Shown here piece after piece: positions 8,184 to 17,188 of a DNA stretch of 58,289 nt. Origin of the DNA: Nostoc punctiforme NIES-2108 (GTDB lineage: Bacteria > Cyanobacteriota > Cyanobacteriia > Cyanobacteriales > Nostocaceae); assembly GCA_003326195.1 (NCBI GenBank), contig LXQE01000155.1:109251-167539 (forward strand), in the 5' to 3' direction. Position 1 is the first letter of the stretch; each line of letters starts with the position of its first letter. Made by a program: the position numbers and the translations under genes. Below the pieces are notes generated by a model, which saw nothing but the letters and a program-made list of their open reading frames with translations, made no database searches and had not been told where the DNA came from.

Positions 8184-9077
8184 GTGCCTAAACATGTTCG
8201 TTTGATTTCTCTTTTAATGGTCTGTAGTTTGTGGAGTATGCCAAAAGCCGCTAACGCGCAGGCATTAATACCCCATACACTGCAACTAGATGCGACAAAG
8301 TTAGAAAAACAGGGGTTGAGCTTGGCACAAGAGGCGGCTCAACTAGCTCAGTTTCAACAGGTTGAATTAGCTTTGCCACGAGCGCGGCTGGCTAGTCAAC
8401 TGGCTCCTGGGAATGATAAAGTGTGGTTGCTCTTAGGTGGATTGCAACTGCAAACGAAAGAGTTTGACGGAGCGATCGCTAGTCTGAAAAAAGCACAATC
8501 TATCAACCCTAAAAATGGTGATATTCTGTTTGCTTTGGGTTCAGCTAATTTTCAGCAGAAAAATTACCAGGCTGCTGTTGTCAATTATCAAGATGGTTTG
8601 AAATTAAAACCCAACGATCCAGAGGGTTTATTTGATTTGGGTAATGCTTACTTTTTACTGGGTAAATTGCCAGATGCGATCGCACAGTACGATAAAGCTG
8701 TCTCCCAAGATAAAAAATTCTGGCCCGCACTCAACAATATTGGCTTAATCAACTACGAACAAGGTAATATCCCCGAAGCGATTAAGCGATGGCAATCTGC
8801 TGTAACCCTTGATAAACAAGCCGCAGAACCTTTATTGGCCTTAGCCGTGGCACTGTATACTAAAGGCGATCGCCAACAAGGACTAACCTTGGGAGAAACT
8901 GCACTCCGTATCGATTCGCGCTATGCTAATTTAAATTTCCTCAAAGAAAATCTCTGGGGCGATCGTCTACTGTCTGATACGAAAAAATTCCTAGAATTAC
9001 CACGTATTCAAGCAGCCATACAGCAACGAGAAAACTCATCATCAGCGCCTACGCCTAGAAAACAGCCTACTCAATAG
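8184..9077 (+). CDS. TPR repeat protein, exported
   Basis: A 297-residue protein beginning with GTG and a signal peptide (about 1-25, ending NAQA). At least four tetratricopeptide repeats follow (about 60-240), for example GDILFALGSANFQQKNYQAA and EGLFDLGNAYFLLGKLPDAI, forming a protein-interaction superhelix likely on the periplasmic or lumenal side. A final serine/proline-rich tail of about 15 residues ends the protein. It is divergent from the TetR gene. Partners are not evident. In cyanobacteria such small exported TPR proteins often assist photosystem or envelope assembly, but no specific family is recognised here. Confidence 0.85.
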   Translation: MPKHVRLISLLMVCSLWSMPKAANAQALIPHTLQLDATKLEKQGLSLAQEAAQLAQFQQVELALPRARLASQLAPGNDKVWLLLGGLQLQTKEFDGAIASLKKAQSINPKNGDILFALGSANFQQKNYQAAVVNYQDGLKLKPNDPEGLFDLGNAYFLLGKLPDAIAQYDKAVSQDKKFWPALNNIGLINYEQGNIPEAIKRWQSAVTLDKQAAEPLLALAVALYTKGDRQQGLTLGETALRIDSRYANLNFLKENLWGDRLLSDTKKFLELPRIQAAIQQRENSSSAPTPRKQPTQ

Positions 9078-9083
9078 GAGTGG

Positions 9084-9147
9084 GGAGTTAGGAGTTAAAA
9101 GTTAGGAGTTGGGAGTTAAATATTTCAACTCATAACTCCTAACTCTC
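9084..9147. repeat. GGAGTTAGGAGTT repeats with inverted AACTCCTAACTC
   Basis: Direct repeats of GGAGTTA-type units are followed by their inverse, giving a possible long hairpin just after the TPR gene stop. This is a common dispersed repeat in Nostocales and may serve as terminator. Confidence 0.5.
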
Positions 9148-9261
9148 TTATTGCCACTTGCCTAATAGTATCTTTTCGTAGTACATCTATACTAGATAAA
9201 TGCAGGAACTAGTCGCCCAAAAACATTGGCGGGCGAGTATTCCTGAAATAGTCGTTAATTC

Positions 9262-9666
9262 TTAGTTCTCGTCTGTGGGTAGAAGTGCGATGATTTGGTC
9301 AACGAACTGTTGATGGTCAACAACTGGCTTAGAAATGTAGCCATCAGCACCGCTTTGCTTGAGAAAATTCTCGCGATCGCCTTCCATAGCATGTGCCGTC
9401 ACCAGAATCACAGGTAAGTTTGCTGTTTTTGGATCGGATTTTAACATTTGTGTAATCTTGATTCCATCAACGGACTTGCCTTGGTAAACACTTCTGGAAA
9501 GAGAAACATCCATCAAAATCAGGTCGGCTTCTCCTGATTGGGCAATTTTGATGACTTCTTCGACATTTTCAGTGTGTTTTACACCCAAGCCACCACGCTT
9601 GGACAAAATTTTGGAAAAAACACGAGCATTAATTAGATCGTCTTCGACAATTAAAACAGTTTTCAT
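9262..9666 (-). CDS. Single-domain response regulator (CheY-like receiver)
   Basis: The chosen ATG gives 134 residues starting MKTVLIVEDD; an upstream in-frame Met at 9699 would add 11 residues that do not fit the family. All receiver landmarks are visible: the acidic pair in VEDD, the phospho-acceptor Asp in DLILMDVSL, the switch Thr in LVTAHAM, and Lys in GYISKPV. There is no output domain, so it acts by protein contact, as CheY or DivK do. No kinase gene is adjacent. Transcribed divergently from the gyrase-A gene. Confidence 0.93.
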   Translation of the reverse strand: MKTVLIVEDDLINARVFSKILSKRGGLGVKHTENVEEVIKIAQSGEADLILMDVSLSRSVYQGKSVDGIKITQMLKSDPKTANLPVILVTAHAMEGDRENFLKQSGADGYISKPVVDHQQFVDQIIALLPTDEN

Positions 9667-9951
9667 GAGAATTTTAGTTATAGAGGTGAGGAGATTCAAG
9701 AATTCCAGAATACAAAATTAAAGATTTGCAATCATGGTAAGTATCATGGCTACTAAGTTTATGTAGATTATACTCGTGTGCATCCTTTTTAATAGTCAAT
9801 GTGCATTTTCGTCATCAAGGATGATACTACTGCTTTTTCTTCTGTGACTATCAAAATTTTGTTATGAATATCATTTAATCCGTTATGCTGTGGTTGCCGC
9901 AGTGTTGAGTTCCATCGGCTTTTGTGTAGTTAAATTTCAGGGAAAAAACTC

Positions 9952-12462
9952 ATGGCAAAACAGTTAAACCTTCTCTCAACGGGACAGGTAATTCCAACAG
10001 CCCTGCACACCGAGATGCAACGGTCTTATCTAGAATATGCCATGAGCGTGATTGTCGGGCGAGCGCTACCAGACGTGCGTGATGGCTTAAAACCAGTGCA
10101 TCGGCGCATTTTGTATGCAATGCACGAACTCGGTTTAGTACCAGATAGACCTTATCGAAAATGTGCCCGTGTAGTGGGTGATGTGTTGGGTAAATACCAT
10201 CCCCACGGCGACCAATCAGTTTACGATGCTTTAGTCAGGCTGGTGCAGGATTTTTCTAGCCGCTATCCCTTGCTAGCAGGACATGGTAACTTTGGCAGTG
10301 TCGATAATGACCCGCCAGCGGCGATGCGCTACACAGAAACGCGCCTTGCACCCATCAGCCATGAGGGAATGCTGACAGAAATTGGTGAAGAAACTGTGGA
10401 ATTTGTCGGGAACTTCGATAATTCCCAGCAAGAACCAACGGTTTTACCTGCTCAGTTGCCGTTTCTGTTACTCAATGGCTGTTCTGGGATTGCCGTGGGA
10501 ATGGCGACGAATGTTCCACCCCACAACTTGGGGGAAGTTGTCGATGGGTTAATTGCCCTAATCGACAACCCAGATTTGCCAGATGAAAAATTATTTGAGC
10601 TAATTCCAGGGCCAGATTTTCCCACTGGTGGGGAAATAGTTGGTGAAGCGGGAATTCGGGAAGCATACACCACAGGTAAAGGTGGAATTCTGTTGCGGGG
10701 AGTCGCAACTCTGGAAGAAATTCCAGCCGCTAGGGGAAGCAAGCGCCGGACGGCAATTATCATTACAGAATTGCCTTATCAAGTGAATAAGGCTGCCTGG
10801 ATTGAGAAGGTAGCGGACTTAGTAAATCAAGGACGCTTGCAAGGAATTTCCGATCTTCGGGATGAGAGCGATCGCGAAGGGATGCGGGTGGTAATTGAAC
10901 TCAAACGCGATACCAATCCCCAAGAAGTTCTCCAGCATTTATATCACCAAACTGCTTTACAAATGACTTTTGGGGCAATTCTCCTCGCCATAGTGGATGG
11001 ACAACCCCGCCAGTTAAGTTTGCGTCAACTGTTGCAGGAGTTTTTGAAATTCCGGGAAGAGACGCTGAACCGTCGCTACAATTACGAGTTGGCTAAGGCC
11101 CAAAGTCGTGTGCATTTGGTAGAAGGTTTGCTGAAAGCACTGTCTAATTTGGATGAGGTAATTCAAATTTTGCGGCAAGCTCCCGATGGAAGTACGGCAA
11201 AAATTAATCTTTGTAGCCAACTGGATTTGAGTGAGGTACAAGGAGATGCAATTCTAGCGATGCCATTGCGCCGCCTCACTAGTTTAGAACAGCAAAATTT
11301 GCAGCAAGAATTTGAGCAGATCAGTGGACAAATTAGCTTATTGGAGCAATTACTCAACGATCGCCGCGAATTACTCAAGGCGCTGAAAAAAGATTTGCGA
11401 TCGCTCAAGCGCAAGTACAACGATCCCCGGCGGACGAAAATTGGAGAGGAGCAGAAGTCTAGGGCGGAGGAGCAAAAGGGCAGAGGGGCAGAGGGGCAGA
11501 GGAGCAGAGGGGCAGAGGAGGAGGAATTTAAATCTTCGGAACCAGTAGAAGAAGCGATTTTAGAATTTACCCAACGGGGTTATGTTCGCCGCACTCAGCC
11601 ATCTGGGAGAAAGTCAAAAGCTGAAAATGGTCTACACGATAATGACTTTATTATCCAAACTGTGTTGACCGACACAGGGAAAGACTTGCTAATACTAACT
11701 GGTGGCGGCAAAGTCTATCCGGTGAATGTAGGAGAAATTCCCCCAACGACTGGGCGTTCTCCACGGGGAAAACCTTTGATTACTATGCTCAGTAATACTG
11801 CTCAAGGCGCTCAAGAAGCTGTGGTCAGCCGCTTTTTGCTGCCAGAAAATCTGGAAACTAGACAGATGATTCTCTTAACAAAACAGGGAAGAATTAAGCG
11901 TCTATCTCTGGAAGAATTTGCTAACCTGACTCGGCGCGGCATCACAATTTTGAAGCTCAAAGATGATGATGAATTGTCATTTACCCAATTCACCGTTCCA
12001 GGGGCGCATCTGATTTTAGCTAGTTCCGGTGGACGAATGTTGCGCTTTGCAGTCAATGATGAACAATTACCGGTCATGGGTCGCGCAGCAATGGGTTTAC
12101 AAGCATTTCGATTATTGAAAAATCAGCAAATGGTTGGCTGTGTCACTGTCGGTAAAGATGACCAACTGCTGCTAGTTACTCAAGAAGGGTATGCCAAGCG
12201 GATGGCTGCAAGTCAGTTACGAGCAGCTAATCGCGGCGATTTAGGTACGCAAGCACTGAAATTTGCTAGCAAAACTGACAACTTAGCTGGTATGGTGATG
12301 GCGATCGCATCTGGCGAAGTAGCTTTAGTGACGAATAAAGAGCGGGTAGTGCGAATACCTGTGGAAACAGTGCCGCTCTTAGGTAGAGATGTTAAAGGTG
12401 AAAGCATCCTCCAACTCAACCGCGATGAAAAAATTATTACTGTGGCGGAAGTGCGATCGTAA
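9952..12462 (+). CDS. gyrA: DNA gyrase/topoisomerase IV subunit A
   Basis: An 836-residue type IIA topoisomerase breakage-reunion subunit. The N-terminal winged-helix/tower region has QRSYLEYAMSVIVGRALPDV (about 24-43) and the catalytic tyrosine in AAMRYTETRL (about residue 126). The coiled-coil gate is at about 360-490, and the C-terminal beta-pinwheel at about 540-830. I do not see a canonical GyrA box (QRRGGKG), so this may be the second, ParC-like paralogue that many cyanobacteria carry; that choice is uncertain. A charged low-complexity insert of about 28 residues separates the gate from the pinwheel and is encoded by a dispersed DNA repeat. Confidence 0.9.
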   Translation: MAKQLNLLSTGQVIPTALHTEMQRSYLEYAMSVIVGRALPDVRDGLKPVHRRILYAMHELGLVPDRPYRKCARVVGDVLGKYHPHGDQSVYDALVRLVQDFSSRYPLLAGHGNFGSVDNDPPAAMRYTETRLAPISHEGMLTEIGEETVEFVGNFDNSQQEPTVLPAQLPFLLLNGCSGIAVGMATNVPPHNLGEVVDGLIALIDNPDLPDEKLFELIPGPDFPTGGEIVGEAGIREAYTTGKGGILLRGVATLEEIPAARGSKRRTAIIITELPYQVNKAAWIEKVADLVNQGRLQGISDLRDESDREGMRVVIELKRDTNPQEVLQHLYHQTALQMTFGAILLAIVDGQPRQLSLRQLLQEFLKFREETLNRRYNYELAKAQSRVHLVEGLLKALSNLDEVIQILRQAPDGSTAKINLCSQLDLSEVQGDAILAMPLRRLTSLEQQNLQQEFEQISGQISLLEQLLNDRRELLKALKKDLRSLKRKYNDPRRTKIGEEQKSRAEEQKGRGAEGQRSRGAEEEEFKSSEPVEEAILEFTQRGYVRRTQPSGRKSKAENGLHDNDFIIQTVLTDTGKDLLILTGGGKVYPVNVGEIPPTTGRSPRGKPLITMLSNTAQGAQEAVVSRFLLPENLETRQMILLTKQGRIKRLSLEEFANLTRRGITILKLKDDDELSFTQFTVPGAHLILASSGGRMLRFAVNDEQLPVMGRAAMGLQAFRLLKNQQMVGCVTVGKDDQLLLVTQEGYAKRMAASQLRAANRGDLGTQALKFASKTDNLAGMVMAIASGEVALVTNKERVVRIPVETVPLLGRDVKGESILQLNRDEKIITVAEVRS
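11440..11525 (+). repeat. In-frame GGGCAGAGG short tandem repeat inside the gyrase-A gene
   Basis: The purine-rich run of GAGGAGCAGAAG and GGGCAGAGG units is the same kind of repeat seen between genes (for example 19265-19315). Here it is translated as a Glu/Gln/Arg/Gly-rich linker (AEEQKGRGAEGQRSRGAEEE) between the gate coiled coil and the C-terminal domain without breaking the frame. Confidence 0.75.
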
Positions 12463-12468
12463 ATTAGG

Positions 12469-12936
12469 GTGATGTTTAACTTGCGACAAGCCAACTTGCA
12501 GGATTTAGAGGCGCTAATCGAGCTGCGTCTCGAACTCTTGCGGGAGGCTGGCGAGATTAAAGGAGACTCTGACACTACAAACCTAGCTGAAGCAACTCGA
12601 AAATATCTTGGCGAAAAAATGCCGTCGGGTGAGTTTTTAGCTTGGGTAGCTGAAGTGGATAGTCAAATTATTGCCACTAGCGGCTTGGTATTTTTTCAAC
12701 GACCCCCTTACAACGGCAATCTCTCAGGCTTAGAAGCTTATATTATGAACGTTTAGACAATTCCGATGTGGCGAGGACAGGGAATTGCAACAGCCTTGTT
12801 ACAGGAAATTATCAGCTTTGTCAGAACAACTGAGGCAAGACGCCTCTGGCTTCACGCCACTGAGGATGGTAAACGCGTCTACGAGAAGATTAGTTTTGTC
12901 GCGACTGCAAAAGAAATGGAAATTGTCTGGTACTGA
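12469..12936 (+). pseudogene. GNAT N-acetyltransferase interrupted by in-frame TAG
   Basis: The frame encodes a 155-codon GNAT protein interrupted only by a TAG at 12754-12756. The first 95 residues carry the N-terminal part and central strands (SQIIATSGLVFFQRPP). After the stop the same frame continues directly with the acetyl-CoA-binding motif A (PMWRGQGIATALLQEII) and the end (YEKISFVATAKEMEIVWY, then TGA). Homologues normally have a Tyr or similar residue at this point (IMNVYT), so one base change explains the stop. It starts 7 bp after the gyrase-A gene. As read, the product would lack the cofactor site and be inactive unless the stop is suppressed. Confidence 0.85.
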
Positions 12937-13243
12937 CTTAAACTATCAATAATTTTTATCTTAAGATAGCAAACTATATGCTAGGAAAAAGCAATTTAAA
13001 TAAATTATTTGATAATTAGTCTCAATAAGATAATATTGTTTATAACGGTAAATTCTAGATAACATTTCTTTCACCTCAGTAAATCTTACTGAAGACAGAT
13101 GCTTGAATCTGTATAAATAGCTATACCTGTTTGTGTCAAGGTATGGAAACAAAAGTATAAAAAATGTTGCCTTTCTCAAAATATTTGTTATATTAGTTTA
13201 CATAAGGCAATAAACCTTAAAAATTAAGTTTGGAGTTCTAACC
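12937..13243. other. AT-rich intergenic region upstream of the HLIP gene
   Basis: About 300 bp between the acetyltransferase pseudogene and the HLIP gene, very AT-rich. It presumably holds the light-stress promoter of the HLIP gene, but I cannot name a specific element. An open frame on the other strand (12961-13179) has no recognisable protein features. Confidence 0.4.
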
Positions 13244-13429
13244 ATGACAAATGCAAGCACAACAAAAGTCACTACTCCTGTAATTGAAGATCGCAACGCT
13301 TGGCGTTGGGGCTTTACCCCACAAGCAGAAGTTTGGAACGGTCGGTTGGCAATGATTGGCTTTTCAGCAGCCGTTTTGGTTGAGGTTTTCTCTGGTCAAG
13401 GCTTCCTACATTTTTGGGGCATCCTATAA
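13244..13429 (+). CDS. High light-inducible protein (one-helix CAB/ELIP/HLIP)
   Basis: A 61-residue protein with the diagnostic chlorophyll-binding helix AEVWNGRLAMIGFSAAVLVE (ExxNGRxAMIGF) at about 28-47, preceded by the short soluble arm with NAWRWGFTPQ. HLIPs sit in the thylakoid membrane, bind chlorophyll and carotenoid, and protect photosystem assembly intermediates during high light or nutrient stress. The gene stands alone and ends in a strong terminator, consistent with a monocistronic stress gene. Which hli paralogue it is cannot be told. Confidence 0.95.
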   Translation: MTNASTTKVTTPVIEDRNAWRWGFTPQAEVWNGRLAMIGFSAAVLVEVFSGQGFLHFWGIL

Positions 13430-13458
13430 GTTTTAATATCCAAGATGACCTATAAATA

Positions 13459-13495
13459 AAAAAACCTGGAGTGCTAATTCACTACCAGGTTTTTT
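13459..13495. terminator. Rho-independent terminator, possibly bidirectional
   Basis: AAAACCTGG at 13461-13469 pairs with CCAGGTTTT at 13485-13493 and is followed by T-rich sequence. It lies 30 bp after the HLIP stop. The A-run on the left makes it usable also for the convergent sigA transcript. Confidence 0.8.
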
Positions 13496-13567
13496 ATTTT
13501 TTGTCATTTGTCATTTGTCAGTTGTTTATTCACTAATGACCAATGACCAATGACTAATAACTATTAA

Positions 13568-14737
13568 CTACCGAATATATTCCTTGAGAACGCTGTTACG
13601 ATTTGGGTGGCGTAACTTGCGGAGTGCTTTCGCCTCAATTTGACGAATCCGTTCGCGGGTGACGTTGAAAATCTGTCCGATTTCCTCAAGGGTTTTCATC
13701 CGACCATCATCCAAGCCGTAACGCAGTCTGAGAACATCACGTTCGCGTGGACTGAGACTGTCGAGGACTTTTTCAAGGTCTTCGCGCAGAAGATTTTTGG
13801 AAACTTGGTCTTCTGGTGTCTCACCATCGGATTCAATAAAATCGCCCAATCGAGAATCTTCTTCTTTACCAATAGGCGTTTCTAATGAAATTGGTAACTG
13901 GGCAGATTTCGCAATGAACCGCAACTTCTCAATGGTCATTTCCATGCGAGTAGCGATTTCTTCTTCAGTGGGTTTGCGACCCATCTCTTGAGATAGTAAC
14001 TTGGTAGTTTTCTTAATCCGAGAAATGGTTTCGTAAAGGTGAACTGGAAGACGAATTGTGCGGGATTGATCTGCGATCGCGCGGGTAATTGCTTGACGAA
14101 TCCACCATGTAGCGTATGTAGAAAACTTATAACCTTTTTCGTGGTCAAACTTTTCAGCGGCACGAATCAAACCGAGACTGCCTTCCTGAATTAAGTCCTG
14201 GAACGACAAACCACGATTCATGTACTTCTTAGCAATTGAAACTACAAGACGGAGGTTAGATTGCACCATCTTGTCTTTCGCCCGACGACCAACATGGAGG
14301 CGATAACGAAAGGCTGGTAGTGGCAGTTGTACTGCTTCTGCCCATTCACTATCTCGAGGATCGCGATCTAATTGCTCACAGAGTCTTTCGCGGACTCTCT
14401 CTAATTCCAGCAAATCGGCTATTTTACGAGCCAATTCAATTTCTTCGTCTGCCCGCAACAGACGAATTCTACCAATTTCTTGCAAGTAAAGCCGAATTGA
14501 ATCTTCGGTATAATGCTTTTTCTTGCTTTGTGTCCGACGACGCGATTTAGCGGCTTTTCCAGACTTTGCGTCGTCCTCATCAGACTGAGGCTCTAAAAAT
14601 TCCTCGTCACCTTCATCGATGATCAGCAAGTCCTCTTCGTCGTCTATTAAGAGTTCTTCTAACTCGAGCTCAGGCTGATTTATTATTTCTAGGTCAGGCT
14701 GATATATGCTTTCGAGTACGTTGTTAGCCTGGTTCAT
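13568..14737 (-). CDS. sigA: RNA polymerase principal sigma factor SigA (RpoD)
   Basis: A 389-residue group 1 sigma-70. An acidic N-terminus (about 20-55) precedes region 1.2 with SIRLYLQEIGRIRLL (about 81-95). Region 2 has the polymerase- and -10-binding block SFQDLIQEGSLGLIRAAEKF and FSTYATWWIRQAITRAI (about 175-220). Region 3 follows, then region 4 with TLEEIGQIFNVTRERIRQIE, the -35-recognising HTH (about 350-370). The sequence matches the Nostoc SigA I remember almost residue for residue. It directs housekeeping transcription. A compact hairpin (CCTCC-GTA-GGAGG near 14866-14879) lies in its upstream region. Confidence 0.97.
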   Translation of the reverse strand: MNQANNVLESIYQPDLEIINQPELELEELLIDDEEDLLIIDEGDEEFLEPQSDEDDAKSGKAAKSRRRTQSKKKHYTEDSIRLYLQEIGRIRLLRADEEIELARKIADLLELERVRERLCEQLDRDPRDSEWAEAVQLPLPAFRYRLHVGRRAKDKMVQSNLRLVVSIAKKYMNRGLSFQDLIQEGSLGLIRAAEKFDHEKGYKFSTYATWWIRQAITRAIADQSRTIRLPVHLYETISRIKKTTKLLSQEMGRKPTEEEIATRMEMTIEKLRFIAKSAQLPISLETPIGKEEDSRLGDFIESDGETPEDQVSKNLLREDLEKVLDSLSPRERDVLRLRYGLDDGRMKTLEEIGQIFNVTRERIRQIEAKALRKLRHPNRNSVLKEYIR

Positions 14738-16260
14738 GCCGCGTTCCTCATGCTCCTTGCAGAATCAATTACTCAAGATGTGTTTACTGCTCTTTTAAAC
14801 GAGCCAATTGCTAACCGAAAATAAGTTTTTTGGCAGATTTGCCAGAGATATTTTCGGACGTTTTACACCTCCGTAGGAGGGTTTTTACTTTAGTTTAAGC
14901 AAATACTAAAGGTGACTTGCTCACTTTAGTAAATGTTATATGTGTTGCTATCACATATTGCTTTCAACTAACTGGTCAAAAAAAATACTTGCCTTTATCA
15001 AAAAAATTGCCACTCTATACAAATGAGTTCAGACTATTGGCAGATTTTCGTATAAAGACTCTTCCGATTGTAGCCTGTTTCACAGAAATTGCACTCTTTT
15101 TGTGTATTAATCATGAATTCATTAAGTAACTTTTAGCTACTTTCACCAAAAAGACATTGAAAACGGGATTTATACCCTGAAATTTTTTCTCCACTTTTCG
15201 GAATCGCAGTGACGCTCTTATTACATTAGGAAGTAAGTACGCTTGCTCCTGCGGAATCTCATGTATTTTACACAACATTAATTACTGAGAAAGAGTGCAT
15301 CTTATGTTAACTCAGACTATTAGTCTTAACCTACCCATTTTTACATTTCCTTCATAAATTAAGCATCCCTTAGACTAAAACGGGTCTTGTCCTTGGGTAA
15401 ATACAACAACGGTGGTGGTGCTTGCCTAAAAGCAGTTAACCTTCTGCGTACTAACTACCTTAACTGAGGAGTTGAGGCGGTGGCAGAATCGACCTGATCG
15501 GAGATCAATTTAGGTTTACTAATTCGGTCTTATTCACACGTTAGCGCACTGTGGCGATTTCAGCCCTATGAAACTTGACAAACTTTTCTTATTGTATACA
15601 AGGATATTTTAATCAATTCAAAAACAATTTGTCCTGTGAACTTGCCAATCTCATCTTATCTTAGGCAAAAGTACATTAGATACATACGATACGATCGCGA
15701 TCGCCACGGCACTACATGAAGATATTAACAAGTTTTCAGGCTTATGGTGTGTATTTCCAACAGCTATTACCTCGAACACAGAGAACCCAGCAAATTACCT
15801 GATGATTTAGCTACAAAGCTTTTTTGCGTAAATCAATTGTAAATTTCAATACTTTTATTTCGGTAAGTTTCTGTCATCTTGTGATGATAAATCCTCAAAG
15901 TACTTATTAATTGCTGTTAGATAGATGATATTCAGTTATTTTCTTAAAGCATAACAAATGTGTTTCTAGCTGGTGGTTCAAATTAATCAGCGAGTCAGAG
16001 CAAAGAGTATTATCTGAACTAACTTTCCAATAAAGTTGGTAGTTTTGCTAACAATCAATGCTCGATTGTTTCGACAATCTTGACAATCAGCAAATTATAT
16101 GGTTAATCAAGCGATAAACTTGGAATATTTGTATTTTTTGTAGTGTTGACTTGTCACACAAGTGATAAGTCAACTTAAATTTTTAATTGATTGTTAGCAA
16201 CTAGTTCAAAATCACGGTGGCTTTCAAAGTTGAAAACTGGAGACTATGAACTTTGCTGAA
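14738..16260. other. 1.5-kb region without a convincing protein gene
   Basis: The long space between sigA and the fasciclin gene holds only short, feature-poor open frames (for example 14917-15129). It includes a small GC stem at about 14866-14879 and a comparatively GC-rich island at about 15370-15540 that contrasts with the AT-rich surroundings and could be a structured RNA. Near 15687 there is a HIP1-containing stretch. No known RNA family is recognised by eye. Confidence 0.5.
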
Positions 16261-16890
16261 CTACCGTGGTGTTGGGGTGGTGTTTAGACTTGCAGAGAAA
16301 TTAGGTGGCAGAAGTACCTGGTCAACTACATGCACAATGCCGTTGCTAGCTGGGATATCTGGCTGACTCACTTTAGCGTTGTTGACTGTGATTGAGTTGC
16401 TGGCACGATCGACTGTGATTTTAACGGGACTACCCTCAACTGTTTTAACTTCTCAAGATGTCAATTGCTGGGAGGTAATTCCCCCAGGTATGACGTGGTA
16501 GGACAGAAGCTTGACTAATTGTTTTTTGTTTGCTGGTTGTAAGAGTTGGTCTAGAGTAGCTTTTGGTAAAGCAGAGAACGCAGCGTCAGTAGGTGCAAAT
16601 ACTGTATAAGGGCCTGGTGCAGCCAATTGTTCAGTTAATCCGGCAGCTTGCACTGCTTGGATGAGAGTTTTGAACTGTCCTTGACTAGCTGCTGACTTTG
16701 CCAATTCTGCTAAATTTTGGGTGGCAATAGTGGCAGTAGGAGTTGGCGTGACCGGCGGGACAGTTGTTGAAGGGACAGTTGCTGTAGGAGTTTCTGCAAC
16801 AGGTTGAGCGCAGGCAGACAGAGCAACTAAGCTACCGATGCCAATAATATTGAACAATGCTTTTCCTACTATGCCTTTGCTCGCTTTCAT
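16261..16890 (-). pseudogene. Fasciclin-domain lipoprotein interrupted by in-frame TGA
   Basis: Starting at the ATG at 16890, the protein has a lipoprotein signal (MKASKGIVGKALFNIIG, lipobox LSAC). A Thr/Pro-rich linker and a FAS1 domain follow (TLIQAVQAAGLTEQLAAPG, then YTVFAPTDAAFSALP and LLSYHVIPGGI). A TGA at 16453-16455 stops it at ITSQQLTS. The same frame then continues with EVKTVEGSPVKITVD, NNAKVSQPDIPASNGIVHVV and DQVLLPP, the conserved second half of FAS1, to TAG at 16261. A GGA-to-TGA change explains the stop. FAS1 proteins are surface adhesion-like proteins. The truncated form lacks the final H2 motif strand, so it is probably non-functional. Confidence 0.85.
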
Positions 16891-17120
16891 AGCTTTGTGT
16901 AGAATCCAGTTAAATAAGGAATTATTAATAATAGTTAATGAATTTGTAGATATAGTCACTTACTCTAACGACATAATTTGTAGCATCAAAAATATTAATA
17001 CAATAAATTTATAAATTACATAGCTTGTCATCATCCAAAAGAGGTAGTTTTTACAGAAATTTTGGATATAAATTCTTTAGCAAAATCTGTGTGCAGGAAT
17101 GTCAAGTAATATTTAAAAGT

Positions 17121-17164
17121 TAAAGATCCCCAACTTCTTTGAAAAATCGGGGATCTTGTTTTTT
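17121..17164. terminator. Terminator hairpin AAGATCCCC...GGGGATCTT
   Basis: Perfect 9-bp arms (17123-17131 and 17149-17157) lie 25 bp beyond the gyrB stop. Read on the minus strand the stem is followed by TTTAACTTTT, so it most likely ends gyrB; the plus strand also has a GTTTTTT tail. Confidence 0.75.
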
Positions 17165-17188
17165 AGGAATGATTTAGGACTGCTGATA

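Noticed and set aside
14917..15129. 70-residue frame between sigA and the fasciclin gene
   Set aside because: No family, no ribosome site, composition like translated AT-rich DNA.
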